DNA of 64,000 nucleotides, from NCBI GenBank assembly GCA_036494465.1, contig DASXOJ010000010.1, forward strand, positions 1 to 64,000, given 5' to 3'. Below are positions 53,577 through 61,994 of the stretch, piece by piece. Positions within the stretch are counted from its first letter, which is position 1, and each line of letters starts with the position of its first letter. A model generated the notes under the pieces. The model was not told the origin of the DNA. It did not search any database and worked only from the letters and a program-made list of their open reading frames with translations. Origin of the DNA: CAJCJE01 sp036494465 (lineage in GTDB: Bacteria; Actinomycetota; Actinomycetes; Mycobacteriales; Pseudonocardiaceae). Made by a program: the position numbers and the translations under genes.

Positions 53577-54272
53577 TCAGTTGCCTGGGTTGGCCGATGT
53601 GGTGTCGTTGGGCTGCATGCCGCCGGTCCCGGTGCCCGGGGAGTGGGTGGTCGGGTACTGCTTGTCCGCGCTGTCGGTGACCGTGGTGGCGGTCGCCGTC
53701 CTGCCGGAGAGGGTGGCCACGACGGTGACGCTGTCGCCGACCTTGACGTCGTTGATGGTGGCCGCGCCCCGGTTGATCACCGTCGAACTGTTCACCAGGT
53801 AGTTGCCGACGTAGCGGTCCGCGCTGGTCAGGGTGAGGGTGGCGGCGCTGACCTTGGTGACCGTGCCGGTCTGGAACCGTTCGGTCGCGTAGGCGCCGGA
53901 GTCGGTGCGCGCCACGAACTCGCCGTGCACCGCGTTGCTCAACGGTCCCGGATAGCCACCGGGGTAGGTGCCCCTGCGGTTGCCGCTGCCGCTGCCACTG
54001 TTGACCTGGCCACCGGAGACGCCCGCGCTCGGGTGCGTGTCGGCGACCGTGCTGGTCTGGGTGGCCGCGATCGCGACCCAGGTACCGCCGCCGACGAGCA
54101 CCACGGCCAGCGCGACGACGCCGACGACCTTCCTGGCCGACCAGTGCGGCCGCATGTCGACCTGGGTGGGCACGTCGACCTGACGGGCACCGGCTGGTAA
54201 CGGGGTACCCCAGGTCTCCGGGGGTCGCTCCGTGAGTTGGTCCGCCTGTGGCGCGGTTTCCTCGGTGCCCAC
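53577..54272 (-). CDS. Membrane-anchored DUF5666-type protein
   Basis: This 231-residue protein has a cytoplasmic part of about 48 residues, one transmembrane helix (VVGVVALAVVLVGGGTWVAIAA) and an extracytoplasmic beta-rich domain (FQTGTVTKVSAATLTLTSADR, TINDVKVGDSVTVVATLSGRTATATTV) of the DUF5666 kind. The start is GTG 54272 because AGGAGGA at 54281-54287 precedes it; a GTG at 54299 would add nine residues. It is divergent from the two-component system, sharing its promoter region, and may be a target or accessory sensor. Confidence 0.78.
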   Translation of the reverse strand: MGTEETAPQADQLTERPPETWGTPLPAGARQVDVPTQVDMRPHWSARKVVGVVALAVVLVGGGTWVAIAATQTSTVADTHPSAGVSGGQVNSGSGSGNRRGTYPGGYPGPLSNAVHGEFVARTDSGAYATERFQTGTVTKVSAATLTLTSADRYVGNYLVNSSTVINRGAATINDVKVGDSVTVVATLSGRTATATTVTDSADKQYPTTHSPGTGTGGMQPNDTTSANPGN

Positions 54273-54280
54273 CGTGCTGA

Positions 54281-54287
54281 TCCTCCT
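54281..54287 (-). promoter_or_regulatory. Strong ribosome binding site deciding the DUF5666 start
   Basis: On the minus strand AGGAGGA ends eight bases before GTG 54272. No such site precedes the other in-frame GTG at 54299. Confidence 0.75.
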
Positions 54288-54423
54288 GTTGCTGCTCACT
54301 CCTGCCGACAGCCTTCAGCACAAACCTGTGCGTGAGCTGTACTGACCGGACGGCCGCTCCACCTGCGGGGTGGCCCGTGCCTGATTACCCTGCTCGGGGG
54401 CAGCGAAAACTCGACCGGCAAAG

Positions 54424-54450
54424 CACAGCGCATCCACAGTAAGGCCACAG
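54424..54450 (+). promoter_or_regulatory. Three CACAG repeats at 11-base spacing upstream of the response regulator
   Basis: CACAG occurs at 54424, 54435 and 54446, exactly one helical turn apart (11 bases). This is the binding geometry of OmpR/PhoB-type dimers, so the region is a probable autoregulatory operator. The regulator ATG is 34 bases downstream. Confidence 0.65.
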
Positions 54451-54483
54451 GCTCGTCTTAGCCCGGCCACCCAACATCGGAGC

Positions 54484-55245
54484 ATGACCGCAGTGAGCCC
54501 TTCCCGCGAGCAGCCAGTGATCGCATCGCCCCGCGCGGACCTGCGGCGCGTTGACGGTGCCCCGGTCCGGGTGCTGGTCGTCGACGACGAGGCGACGCTG
54601 GCCGAACTGGTCACGATGGCGCTGCGCTACGAGGGCTGGGAGGTGCGCAGCGCGGGCGACGGCGCGGGTGCGGTGCGGATCGCCAGGGAGCTGCGGCCGG
54701 ACGTGGTCGTGCTGGACATCATGCTGCCCGACCTGAGCGGCATCGAGGTGCTGCGCAGGCTGCGCGAGCAGAATCCGAATCTGCCGGTGCTGTTCCTGAC
54801 CGCGCGCGACGCGGTGGAGGACCGGATCGCCGGGCTCACCGCGGGCGGCGACGACTACGTGACCAAGCCGTTCAGCCTGGAAGAGGTGGTGTTGCGGCTG
54901 CGCGCGCTGCTGCGCCGCACGCACGTCGCAGCCGAGGCGGCGGGCGCCGTGCTGGTGGTCGGCGACCTCACCCTGGACGAGGACAGTCGCGAGGTGCACC
55001 GCGGCGGCGAACTGGTCGAGTTGACCGCGACCGAGTTCGAGCTGCTGCGGTTCCTGATGCGCAACGCACGGCGGGTGCTGAGCAAGGCGCAGATCCTCGA
55101 TCGGGTGTGGAACTACGACTTCGGCGGCCAAGCCAATATCGTCGAGCTCTACGTGTCGTATCTGCGGAAGAAGATCGATGTCGGGCGGGCGCCGATGATC
55201 CACACACTGCGTGGGGCGGGGTATGTGCTCAAGCCGGCGACCTGA
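54484..55245 (+). CDS. OmpR-family response regulator
   Basis: This 253-residue protein has a receiver domain (VRVLVVDDEATL, phosphoacceptor Asp in VVVLDIMLPD, Lys in YVTKPF) and a winged-helix DNA-binding domain (ELVELTATEFELLRFLMRNARRVLSKAQIL, AGYVLKP). It has an N-terminal extension of about 25 residues before the receiver. Its stop lies inside the start of the histidine kinase gene, so they are coupled. It should bind tandem repeats at 54424 and 56750. Confidence 0.95.
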   Translation: MTAVSPSREQPVIASPRADLRRVDGAPVRVLVVDDEATLAELVTMALRYEGWEVRSAGDGAGAVRIARELRPDVVVLDIMLPDLSGIEVLRRLREQNPNLPVLFLTARDAVEDRIAGLTAGGDDYVTKPFSLEEVVLRLRALLRRTHVAAEAAGAVLVVGDLTLDEDSREVHRGGELVELTATEFELLRFLMRNARRVLSKAQILDRVWNYDFGGQANIVELYVSYLRKKIDVGRAPMIHTLRGAGYVLKPAT

Positions 55246-56746
55246 GCGGCGCTGGTGGCACCGCTGGTCGCTGCGCGCGCGGTTGCTTGCCGGTCAGCTG
55301 CTGGTGCTCGCCCTGGTCTGCGTCGTGATCGGCACCGGCACGCTGATCAGCCTGAATCATTCGCAGCTCAGCCAGCTCGACGAGCAGCTCAGGGGCGCCA
55401 GCCAGATCGGCGACCACGGTCCCGGTCCTGGCCGCCAGAGTCCACCGCCGTGCGGGTCGAGCGGCGGTGATCAGGGTGGCGGCTACCAAGGTGGCGCCCC
55501 GCCGTTCGCGTTCGGCCAGGGCATCGGCACGTTGACCGTGGTGGTGCAGAACGGGCGGGTGCAGAACGCGTCGCAGCTGGTCGACCTGAGCACGTCCAAC
55601 TCGCACGAGGTGTGCGGAAAACCGTTGGCCGACGCGGATGTCGCGGTCATCACGGCCATCCCGCCCGGCCAGAACGTCAGCCGGGACCTGCCCAGCCTCG
55701 GCGACTACCGGCTGTTCGCCACGACGATCCCGGGCGGCACCAAGGTCACCGGGATCTCCGAGGCGAACGACGATTCGACGCTGTGGACGCTGGGCTGGGC
55801 GCTCGGCGTGGTCGCGCTGATCGGGTTGGCGCTGGCCGGGTTGCTGGGCTGGGTGATCGTGTGGCGCACGCTGCGGCCGTTGCGCCGGGTCGCGGACACG
55901 GCGGCCAAGGTGACCGAACTGCCACTGGACCGGGGCGACGTGGCGCTCTCGGTGCGCGTGCCCGCTGTGGACACCGACCCGAGCACCGAGGTCGGCCAGG
56001 TCGGCGCCGCGTTGAACCGCATGCTGCACCACGTCGACGGCGCCCTCGCCGCACGGCAGGCCAGTGAGACGCGGGCGCGGCAGTTCGTCGCGGACGCCAG
56101 CCACGAGCTGCGCACGCCGCTGGCCGCGATCCGCGGTTACGCCGAACTCACCCAGCGCAGCGATGACGCGATCCCGCCAGAACTCGCGCACGCGATGCGC
56201 CGCGTGCACTCCGAATCGGCCCGGATGACCACGCTCGTCGACGACCTGTTGTTGTTGGCGCGCCTGGATTCCGGCCGACCGCTGGACCTGCGCGAGATGG
56301 ACCTGTCCCGGTTGATCGTGGACGTGGTCAGCGACGCGCACATCGCCGGACCGGGGCAGGTCTGGCGCCTGGAACTGCCGGAGGAGCCGATCACCATCGT
56401 CGGCGATGCCGCGCGCCTGCATCAGGTGCTGGCCAACCTCGTCACCAACGCACGTACGCACACGCCCGGCGGCACCACGGTGACCACGGCGCTGGCCAAC
56501 GGACCGGGCGATTCCGTCACGGTCACGGTCACCGACAACGGGCCGGGCATCCCGCCGGACGTGCTCCCGGACATCTTCGAACGCTTCGCGCGCGGCGACA
56601 CGTCGCGTTCGCGTGCCGCGGGCAGTACCGGGCTCGGTCTGGCGATCGTGGCCGCGGTCGTTGCCGCGCACCACGGCACCGTCGAGGTGGCGAGCGTGCC
56701 CGGCAACACCGTGTTCACTGTGAATCTGCCAGCCAACAGCCGGTGA
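55223..56746 (+). CDS. Sensor histidine kinase with HAMP domain
   Basis: About 507 residues. Membrane helix 1 (AGQLLVLALVCVVIGTGTLISL) is followed by an extracytoplasmic sensor region of about 150 residues with a Gly/Pro-rich start and a PVGTL-like beta segment, helix 2 (VALIGLALAGLLGWVIVW), HAMP, HisKA with SHELRTPLAAIRGYAELT, and HATPase_c with NLVTNA, DNGPGIP and STGLGLAIV. ATG 55223 is the likely start, inside the response regulator stop region; a GTG at 55211 is possible. It pairs with the regulator. The signal is unknown, but the downstream genes concern envelope glycosylation. Confidence 0.93.
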   Translation: MCSSRRPERRWWHRWSLRARLLAGQLLVLALVCVVIGTGTLISLNHSQLSQLDEQLRGASQIGDHGPGPGRQSPPPCGSSGGDQGGGYQGGAPPFAFGQGIGTLTVVVQNGRVQNASQLVDLSTSNSHEVCGKPLADADVAVITAIPPGQNVSRDLPSLGDYRLFATTIPGGTKVTGISEANDDSTLWTLGWALGVVALIGLALAGLLGWVIVWRTLRPLRRVADTAAKVTELPLDRGDVALSVRVPAVDTDPSTEVGQVGAALNRMLHHVDGALAARQASETRARQFVADASHELRTPLAAIRGYAELTQRSDDAIPPELAHAMRRVHSESARMTTLVDDLLLLARLDSGRPLDLREMDLSRLIVDVVSDAHIAGPGQVWRLELPEEPITIVGDAARLHQVLANLVTNARTHTPGGTTVTTALANGPGDSVTVTVTDNGPGIPPDVLPDIFERFARGDTSRSRAAGSTGLGLAIVAAVVAAHHGTVEVASVPGNTVFTVNLPANSR

Positions 56747-56749
56747 TCT

Positions 56750-56776
56750 CACAGCGCAGGCACAGCGAAGGCACAC
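56750..56776 (+). promoter_or_regulatory. Tandem CACAG(CG) repeats at 11-base spacing upstream of the GT2 gene
   Basis: CACAGCG at 56750 and 56761 and CACAC at 56772 are spaced 11 bases apart, as at 54424. The two regions share the same phase and core, so this is very likely the response regulator's downstream target site. The GT2 ATG is 35 bases further. Confidence 0.68.
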
Positions 56777-56810
56777 AACCGGCATAGCGACGGCCTCGAC
56801 GGTGGACGTT

Positions 56811-58055
56811 ATGCAGACGACCTACCGGAATCCGCCGGCCGCCGCGCCGCTGCCCGTTCCGCGCATCGCGACCGGCGGCGGCAGACCCGTGCTGGACGTG
56901 GTGATCCCGGTCTACAACGAGGAGCACGACCTGGGGCCCTGCGTGCGCAGGCTGCACGCCTACCTGACCGAGCACTTCCCGTACCCGTTCCGGATCACCG
57001 TCGCGGACAACGCCAGCATCGACGCGACCCCGAGGATCGCCGCCGAACTCGCCGACGAGTTCATCGAGGTGGCGAGCGTCCGGCTGGAGCAGAAGGGCCG
57101 GGGCCGGGCGTTGCGCGCGGTCTGGTCCGCGTCGGACGCGGCGGTGCTCGCCTACATGGACGTGGATCTCTCCACCGACCTCGCGGCGCTGTTGCCGTTG
57201 GTGGCGCCACTGATCTCCGGTCACTCCGATCTCGCGATCGGCAGCAGGCTCGCGCGTGGCGCGCGGGTGGTGCGCGGGGCGAAGCGGGAGTTCATTTCGC
57301 GCTGCTACAACCTGATCCTGCGCTCCGCGCTGTTCGTGCGGTTCTCCGACGCGCAGTGCGGGTTCAAGGCGATCCGCTCGGACGTGGCCGCGCACCTGCT
57401 GCCGTTGGTCGCGGACACCGGCTGGTTCTTCGACACCGAGCTGCTGGTGCTCGCGCAACGCGCGCGGCTGCGCATCCACGAGGTGCCGGTCGACTGGGTG
57501 GACGACCCGGACAGCCGGGTCGACATCGTGTCCACGGCGCTGACCGATCTGAAGGGCGTGGCGCGGCTGGGCAGGGCGTTCGCCACCGGTGCGCTGCCGA
57601 TCAGCGAGCTGCGCCACCAGCTCGGCAGAGACGTCCCGCCGCCGGTGCCGGGCGTGCCTGCCGGGCTGACCAGACAGGTCGTCCGGTTCGCCGCCGTCGG
57701 CGTCGCCAGCACGCTGCTCTACCTGTTGCTGTTCGTGCTGCTGCGCAACGGGATGGGCGCGCAGCCCGCCAACCTGCTGGCGTTGTTGATCAGCGCGATC
57801 GCCAACACCGCGGCGAACCGGCGCCTCACTTTCGACGTGCGCGGCCGGGAGGGCGCGGGCCGCCACCAGTTCCAGGGCCTGCTCGTGTTCGCCGTCGGCC
57901 TCGGCCTGACCAGCGGCTCGCTCGCGGTGCTGCAACTGCTCACCGGAAACCCGCCGCGCGCGCTGGAACTCGTCGTGCTGGTGCTGGCGAACCTGCTGGC
58001 CACCGTCGTGCGGTTCGTCCTACTGCGCGGCTGGGTCTTCCGCGCTCAACGCTGA
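56811..58055 (+). CDS. GT2-GtrA fusion: polyprenyl-phosphate glycosyltransferase with flippase-like domain
   Basis: About 414 residues. The GT2 half shows VIPVYNEEHDLGPC, NASIDATPRIA, AYMDVDLSTD (metal DxD) and DSRVDIV. After a linker near residue 260 comes a GtrA-like domain of four helices (VRFAAVGVASTLLYLLLFVLL, LLALLISAIANTAANRRLTF). The fusion is expected to make polyprenyl-phosphate-linked sugar and flip it outward. It is followed by a GT39 gene, the donor user, as in YkcC/YkcB-type systems. Sugar and acceptor unknown. Confidence 0.9.
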   Translation: MQTTYRNPPAAAPLPVPRIATGGGRPVLDVVIPVYNEEHDLGPCVRRLHAYLTEHFPYPFRITVADNASIDATPRIAAELADEFIEVASVRLEQKGRGRALRAVWSASDAAVLAYMDVDLSTDLAALLPLVAPLISGHSDLAIGSRLARGARVVRGAKREFISRCYNLILRSALFVRFSDAQCGFKAIRSDVAAHLLPLVADTGWFFDTELLVLAQRARLRIHEVPVDWVDDPDSRVDIVSTALTDLKGVARLGRAFATGALPISELRHQLGRDVPPPVPGVPAGLTRQVVRFAAVGVASTLLYLLLFVLLRNGMGAQPANLLALLISAIANTAANRRLTFDVRGREGAGRHQFQGLLVFAVGLGLTSGSLAVLQLLTGNPPRALELVVLVLANLLATVVRFVLLRGWVFRAQR

Positions 58056-58085
58056 ACTGTCACATTCCCAGGGAGAAGAAAGAAC

Positions 58086-60200
58086 ATGGCAACGACCACC
58101 ACCGCCCACGCGGTGCCGACCGGCACCCGGGACGAGCCCAGCGGGCTGCTCGGCAGGCTGCTGCGCGGCCCGCTCGACCAGCCGCGCTGGGCCCGGCCAG
58201 GACTGTTGGTGCTGCTCGCGGGCTCCGCGCTGCTGTTCCTCTGGGACCTCGGCGCGTCCGGCAACGCGAACAGCTTCTACGCGGCCGCCGTGCAGGCCGG
58301 TACGCAGAGCTGGAAGGCGTGGCTGTTCGGCTCGCTGGACTCCAGCAACGCGATCACGGTCGACAAACCGCCCGCCGCGTTCTGGGTGATGGGCCTGTCC
58401 GCGCGGATCTTCGGCTTCAACTCGTGGAGCATGCTGGTGCCGGACGCGCTGGCCGGCGTCGCCTCGGTCGGGCTGCTCTACGGCGCGGTGCGCCGCTGGT
58501 CCGGACCGGGCGCGGGCCTGTTCGCCGGTGCGGCGCTCGCGTTGACCCCGGTGGCGGCGCTGATGTTCCGGTTCAACAACCCGGACGCGATCCTGGTGCT
58601 GCTGCTGGTCGCCGGCGCGTACTGCGTGGTGCGGGCGACCGAGAAAGCCAGCGCGAAGTGGCTGATGCTGGCCGGGGTGCTGGTCGGTTTCGGGTTCCTC
58701 ACCAAGATGTTGCAGGCGTTCCTGGTACTGCCCGCGTTCGCGATCGTCTACCTGATCGCCGCGCCGACCGGGCTCGGCCGCCGCATCCGGCACGTGCTCG
58801 CCGCCACCGTCGCGCTGGTCGTGTCCGCGGGTTGGTTCGTGGCGCTGGTGGCGATCTGGCCGGCGGGGGCCCGCCCGTACATCGGCGGCTCGACCGACAA
58901 CAGCCTGCTGGAACTGGCGCTCGGCTACAACGGTCTCGGCCGCATCTTCGGCGGTTCCGGCAACGGTGGCGGCGGAGGCGGGCCGACCGGTGGCGGCGGC
59001 GGCGGTGGTTTCGGCGGTGGCGGGAATGCGTCATTCGGCGGTAACCCGGGCATCGGCCGGTTGTTCGGTGACAGTTTCGGCACCGAGATCTCCTGGCTGC
59101 TGCCTGCCGCGCTGATCGCGTTGGTGGCGGGTTTGTGGTTCAGCCGCAAGGCGCCGCGCACCGACAAGGCGCGCGCCGGGCTGATCCTGTGGGGCGGCTG
59201 GCTGGTGGTGACCGGTCTGGTCTTCAGCTTCATGGCAGGCACCATCCACCCCTACTACATGATCGCGCTGGCGCCGGGCATCGTCGGCGTGCTTGCGGTC
59301 GCCGGCCGCGAACTCTGGCGGGGCCGGTCGAACCCGTTCGTGCGCGGCACGCTCGCGCTGATGGTCGCGGCCACCGGGGTCTGGGACTTCGTGCTGCTGG
59401 ACCGCACCCCGACCTGGCTGCCGTGGCTGCGCTACGTGGTGCTGGTCGCCGGGGTCGTTGTCGCGGTCGCCCTGCTGATCAGCACCAAGGCGCTGGCCCG
59501 GTCGGCGACGGTGTTGCTGCTGGTCACGGCGGTTACCGGGGTCCTCGGGTCGGCCGCGTACGCGGTGGACACTGCCAGCCAGCCGCACACCGGCGCCATC
59601 CCCACCTCCGGCCCCGCGACCAGCGGTTTCGGTGGCTTCGGTGGCGGCAGGGGCGGGCCCGGTGGCGACGACGGCAACACCAGCAGCGCGTTGACCACCC
59701 TGCTGAAGAACACCAGCACCACCTGGGCGGCGGCGACTACCGGCGCGAACTCGGCGGCGCCGCTCGAACTGGCCAGCGGCAAGGCGGTGATGGCCATCGG
59801 CGGTTTCACCGGCAGCGATCCGTCGCCGACCCTGGCCCAGTTCGAGGCGGACGTGAAAGCTGGCAAGATCCACTACTTCGTCGCTGGCGGTTTTGGTGGT
59901 GGCGGTGGAGGCTCGCGCGGTGGTAATGGTGGGTTCACTCGTGGTGACGCCCCGAGCGGACAGCAGGGTGGATCGGGCGGTTTTCCCGGCGGCGGGTTCC
60001 CTGGCAACGGCGCCTTCCCGGGCGGCCGCAACGGTGGTGAACTGCCGGAAGGCGGATTCGGTGGCCGAGGAGGTCAGGGTGGTTTCGGTGGCGGCAGCAG
60101 CGGTGATTCGAGTGCCATCACCAGCTGGGTCGAGGCCCACTACACCTCGACGACCGTCGGTGGGCAGACCGTGTACGACCTGACCAAGCCAAAAAGCTAA
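58086..60200 (+). CDS. GT39-type membrane glycosyltransferase with glycine-rich insert and tail
   Basis: This 704-residue protein has about twelve membrane segments. The PMT/ArnT signature is NAITVDKPPAAFWVMG, with TKMLQAFLVLPAF and HPYYMIALAPG later. Two features are unusual: a Gly/Gly-Phe insert (about residues 296-325) between helices, and a 200-residue extracytoplasmic C-terminal domain beginning near residue 510 whose end is Gly-rich. The domain contains LEVAAGKAVMAIGGF-like beta segments found in YkcB-type proteins. It transfers a polyprenyl-phosphate sugar to an outside acceptor. It lies 31 bases after the GT2-GtrA gene. Confidence 0.9.
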   Translation: MATTTTAHAVPTGTRDEPSGLLGRLLRGPLDQPRWARPGLLVLLAGSALLFLWDLGASGNANSFYAAAVQAGTQSWKAWLFGSLDSSNAITVDKPPAAFWVMGLSARIFGFNSWSMLVPDALAGVASVGLLYGAVRRWSGPGAGLFAGAALALTPVAALMFRFNNPDAILVLLLVAGAYCVVRATEKASAKWLMLAGVLVGFGFLTKMLQAFLVLPAFAIVYLIAAPTGLGRRIRHVLAATVALVVSAGWFVALVAIWPAGARPYIGGSTDNSLLELALGYNGLGRIFGGSGNGGGGGGPTGGGGGGGFGGGGNASFGGNPGIGRLFGDSFGTEISWLLPAALIALVAGLWFSRKAPRTDKARAGLILWGGWLVVTGLVFSFMAGTIHPYYMIALAPGIVGVLAVAGRELWRGRSNPFVRGTLALMVAATGVWDFVLLDRTPTWLPWLRYVVLVAGVVVAVALLISTKALARSATVLLLVTAVTGVLGSAAYAVDTASQPHTGAIPTSGPATSGFGGFGGGRGGPGGDDGNTSSALTTLLKNTSTTWAAATTGANSAAPLELASGKAVMAIGGFTGSDPSPTLAQFEADVKAGKIHYFVAGGFGGGGGGSRGGNGGFTRGDAPSGQQGGSGGFPGGGFPGNGAFPGGRNGGELPEGGFGGRGGQGGFGGGSSGDSSAITSWVEAHYTSTTVGGQTVYDLTKPKS

Positions 60201-60207
60201 TCAGGTC

Positions 60208-60234
60208 CACAGTCGCAGGTAAGAGAATTCTCAG
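60208..60234 (+). promoter_or_regulatory. Possible weak 11-base-phased repeat upstream of the protease
   Basis: CACAG (60208), GTAAG (60219) and CTCAG (60230) keep the 11-base phase of the two stronger sites but only the last two bases are constant. This may be a degenerate operator for the protease gene. Confidence 0.3.
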
Positions 60235-60302
60235 GAACCGGCGGTGTACTGGTTCCAGACAGCGACGGTGCGACTGATCGAGAACCGGAGAGGAGGTCCC
60301 GA

Positions 60303-61874
60303 ATGAGCGAGGACGACCAGTACCCGCTGGGTGGGACCGATCCCACCCGAAGCGGGATGGGCACGCCCGGGTATGGCGACTCGTCGCACTACCCGTACCA
60401 CCAGCCACCGGCTGGGGTGCCCGGTGCTGGTTGGCCCGGTTCGGTACCTCCTCCCGGCTCGACGCCGCCACCTGGCTCGGTACCGCCTGGCGAGCACTCC
60501 GGCATCTGGGGTCAGACCGGCCCGGCCTACTACCAGCAGCCGCCCACCGCGGGGTGGCCGCAGACCGGCTACTGGCCGCAGCCGATGCCGCAGCAGCCGC
60601 CGCCGCGCAGGCGGCGCGGTGCCGCGACCATCGCGATGATCGCGGTGACCATGGTGACCGCGGCACTGCTCGGTCTGGCCATCGGTCGCACCATCTGGCA
60701 GCCCAGCAGCAGCAACGCGGCCAACCAGTCGCCGTTCTCCAACAACCAGAACAACTCGGGCGGATTCGATCCGAACGGGCAGGGCAACGGTGGCAGCGGC
60801 GGCTTCGGCAGCGGCGGCGGCGGGGCACAGGGCGGCCAGAGCGGTTCGGGCAATTCCAACGCTCAGGGCGGACCGGGCAACGCTACGCAGATCGCGCAGC
60901 AGGTCGATCCCGGCATCGTGGACGTGAACACGGTGCTCGGCGACTCCAACGAGCGCGCGGCGGGCACCGGGATCGTGCTCACCCCCACCGGTGAGGTGCT
61001 GACCAACAACCACGTGATCAACGGCGCGACGCAGATCTCCGTGACCGACATCGGCAACGGCCAGACCTACCAGGCCGACGTGGTCGGCTACGACCGCTCC
61101 GACGACATCGCGGTGCTGCAGCTGGTGAACGCGTCCGGGCTGAAGACCGCGAGCATCGGTGACTCCGGCAAGGTCACGCTCAACCAGCAGGTCGTCGCGA
61201 TCGGCAACGCGGGCGGCGTCGGCGGCACGCCGAGCGTGGCCGGTGGCACCGTGACCGACCTGAACCAGTCGATCACCGCCTCCGACGACTCGGACGGCAC
61301 CTCGGAGCAGCTGACCGGGTTGATCCAGGTCAACGCGAACGTGCAGCCGGGCGACTCGGGCGGTCCGCTGGTGAACACCGCCGGTCAGGTGATCGGCATC
61401 GACACGGCCGCCTCGGCGGGCACGCAGATCCAGGCGAGCCAGTCCGGCGCCGGGTTCGCGATCCCGATCAACAAGGCAGGCGACATCGGCAAGCAGATCT
61501 TCGCCAAGCAGGCGTCCGCCAATGTCCACATCGGAGCGACCGCGTTCCTCGGTGTGAAGGTCAGCTCCGGCGCCCAGAACGGCGGCGGTCAGGGCGGCGC
61601 CCAGAACGGTGGCGGCAACGGCAACTTCGGCAACGGTGGCGTGGCCGGTGCGGACGTGCAGGCCGCGGTGCCGGGCACCCCGGCCGATCAGGCCGGTCTG
61701 ACCGACGGGGACGTGATCACCACGCTCAACGGCAAGGCGATCGCCTCTTCCGACGCGCTCACCACCGCGTTGCAGGCGTTCCACCCCGGCGACTCGATCA
61801 CCCTGGGCTGGACCGACGTGCAGGGCCAGACACACACCGCGACCCTGCAACTGGGCACCGGCCCGGCGGCCTGA
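60303..61874 (+). CDS. HtrA-like S1C serine protease with PDZ domain
   Basis: This 523-residue protein has a Pro-rich cytoplasmic part of about 100 residues, one transmembrane helix (TIAMIAVTMVTAALLGLAIG), a Gly/Asn-rich linker, then a trypsin-like domain. The catalytic triad is His in TNNHVIN, Asp in DRSDDIAVL and Ser in NVQPGDSGGPLV. A C-terminal PDZ domain shows FLGVKV and AGLTDGDVITTLNGK. It is an envelope protease of the HtrA family and is expected to degrade misfolded or stress-related proteins outside the membrane. It is the last gene of the two-component/glycosylation block and ends in a bidirectional terminator. Confidence 0.95.
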   Translation: MSEDDQYPLGGTDPTRSGMGTPGYGDSSHYPYHQPPAGVPGAGWPGSVPPPGSTPPPGSVPPGEHSGIWGQTGPAYYQQPPTAGWPQTGYWPQPMPQQPPPRRRRGAATIAMIAVTMVTAALLGLAIGRTIWQPSSSNAANQSPFSNNQNNSGGFDPNGQGNGGSGGFGSGGGGAQGGQSGSGNSNAQGGPGNATQIAQQVDPGIVDVNTVLGDSNERAAGTGIVLTPTGEVLTNNHVINGATQISVTDIGNGQTYQADVVGYDRSDDIAVLQLVNASGLKTASIGDSGKVTLNQQVVAIGNAGGVGGTPSVAGGTVTDLNQSITASDDSDGTSEQLTGLIQVNANVQPGDSGGPLVNTAGQVIGIDTAASAGTQIQASQSGAGFAIPINKAGDIGKQIFAKQASANVHIGATAFLGVKVSSGAQNGGGQGGAQNGGGNGNFGNGGVAGADVQAAVPGTPADQAGLTDGDVITTLNGKAIASSDALTTALQAFHPGDSITLGWTDVQGQTHTATLQLGTGPAA

Positions 61875-61953
61875 TCGCACGACGCAGCTTCATCCGAGGC
61901 GTGGGGCGTCCCGTTGGGAACGGGGCGTCCCGCGTATTTTTCATGCCAACGGA

Positions 61954-61977
61954 AAAGGGGCCCCGAAGGGCCCCTTT
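61954..61977. terminator. Bidirectional terminator between protease and gnd
   Basis: AAAGGGGCCC (61954-61963) and GGGCCCCTTT (61968-61977) form a 10-bp stem with a CGAA tetraloop; A/T flanks on both sides suit both directions. Confidence 0.88.
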
Positions 61978-61994
61978 CTCGTTGGTTGGCTCGC

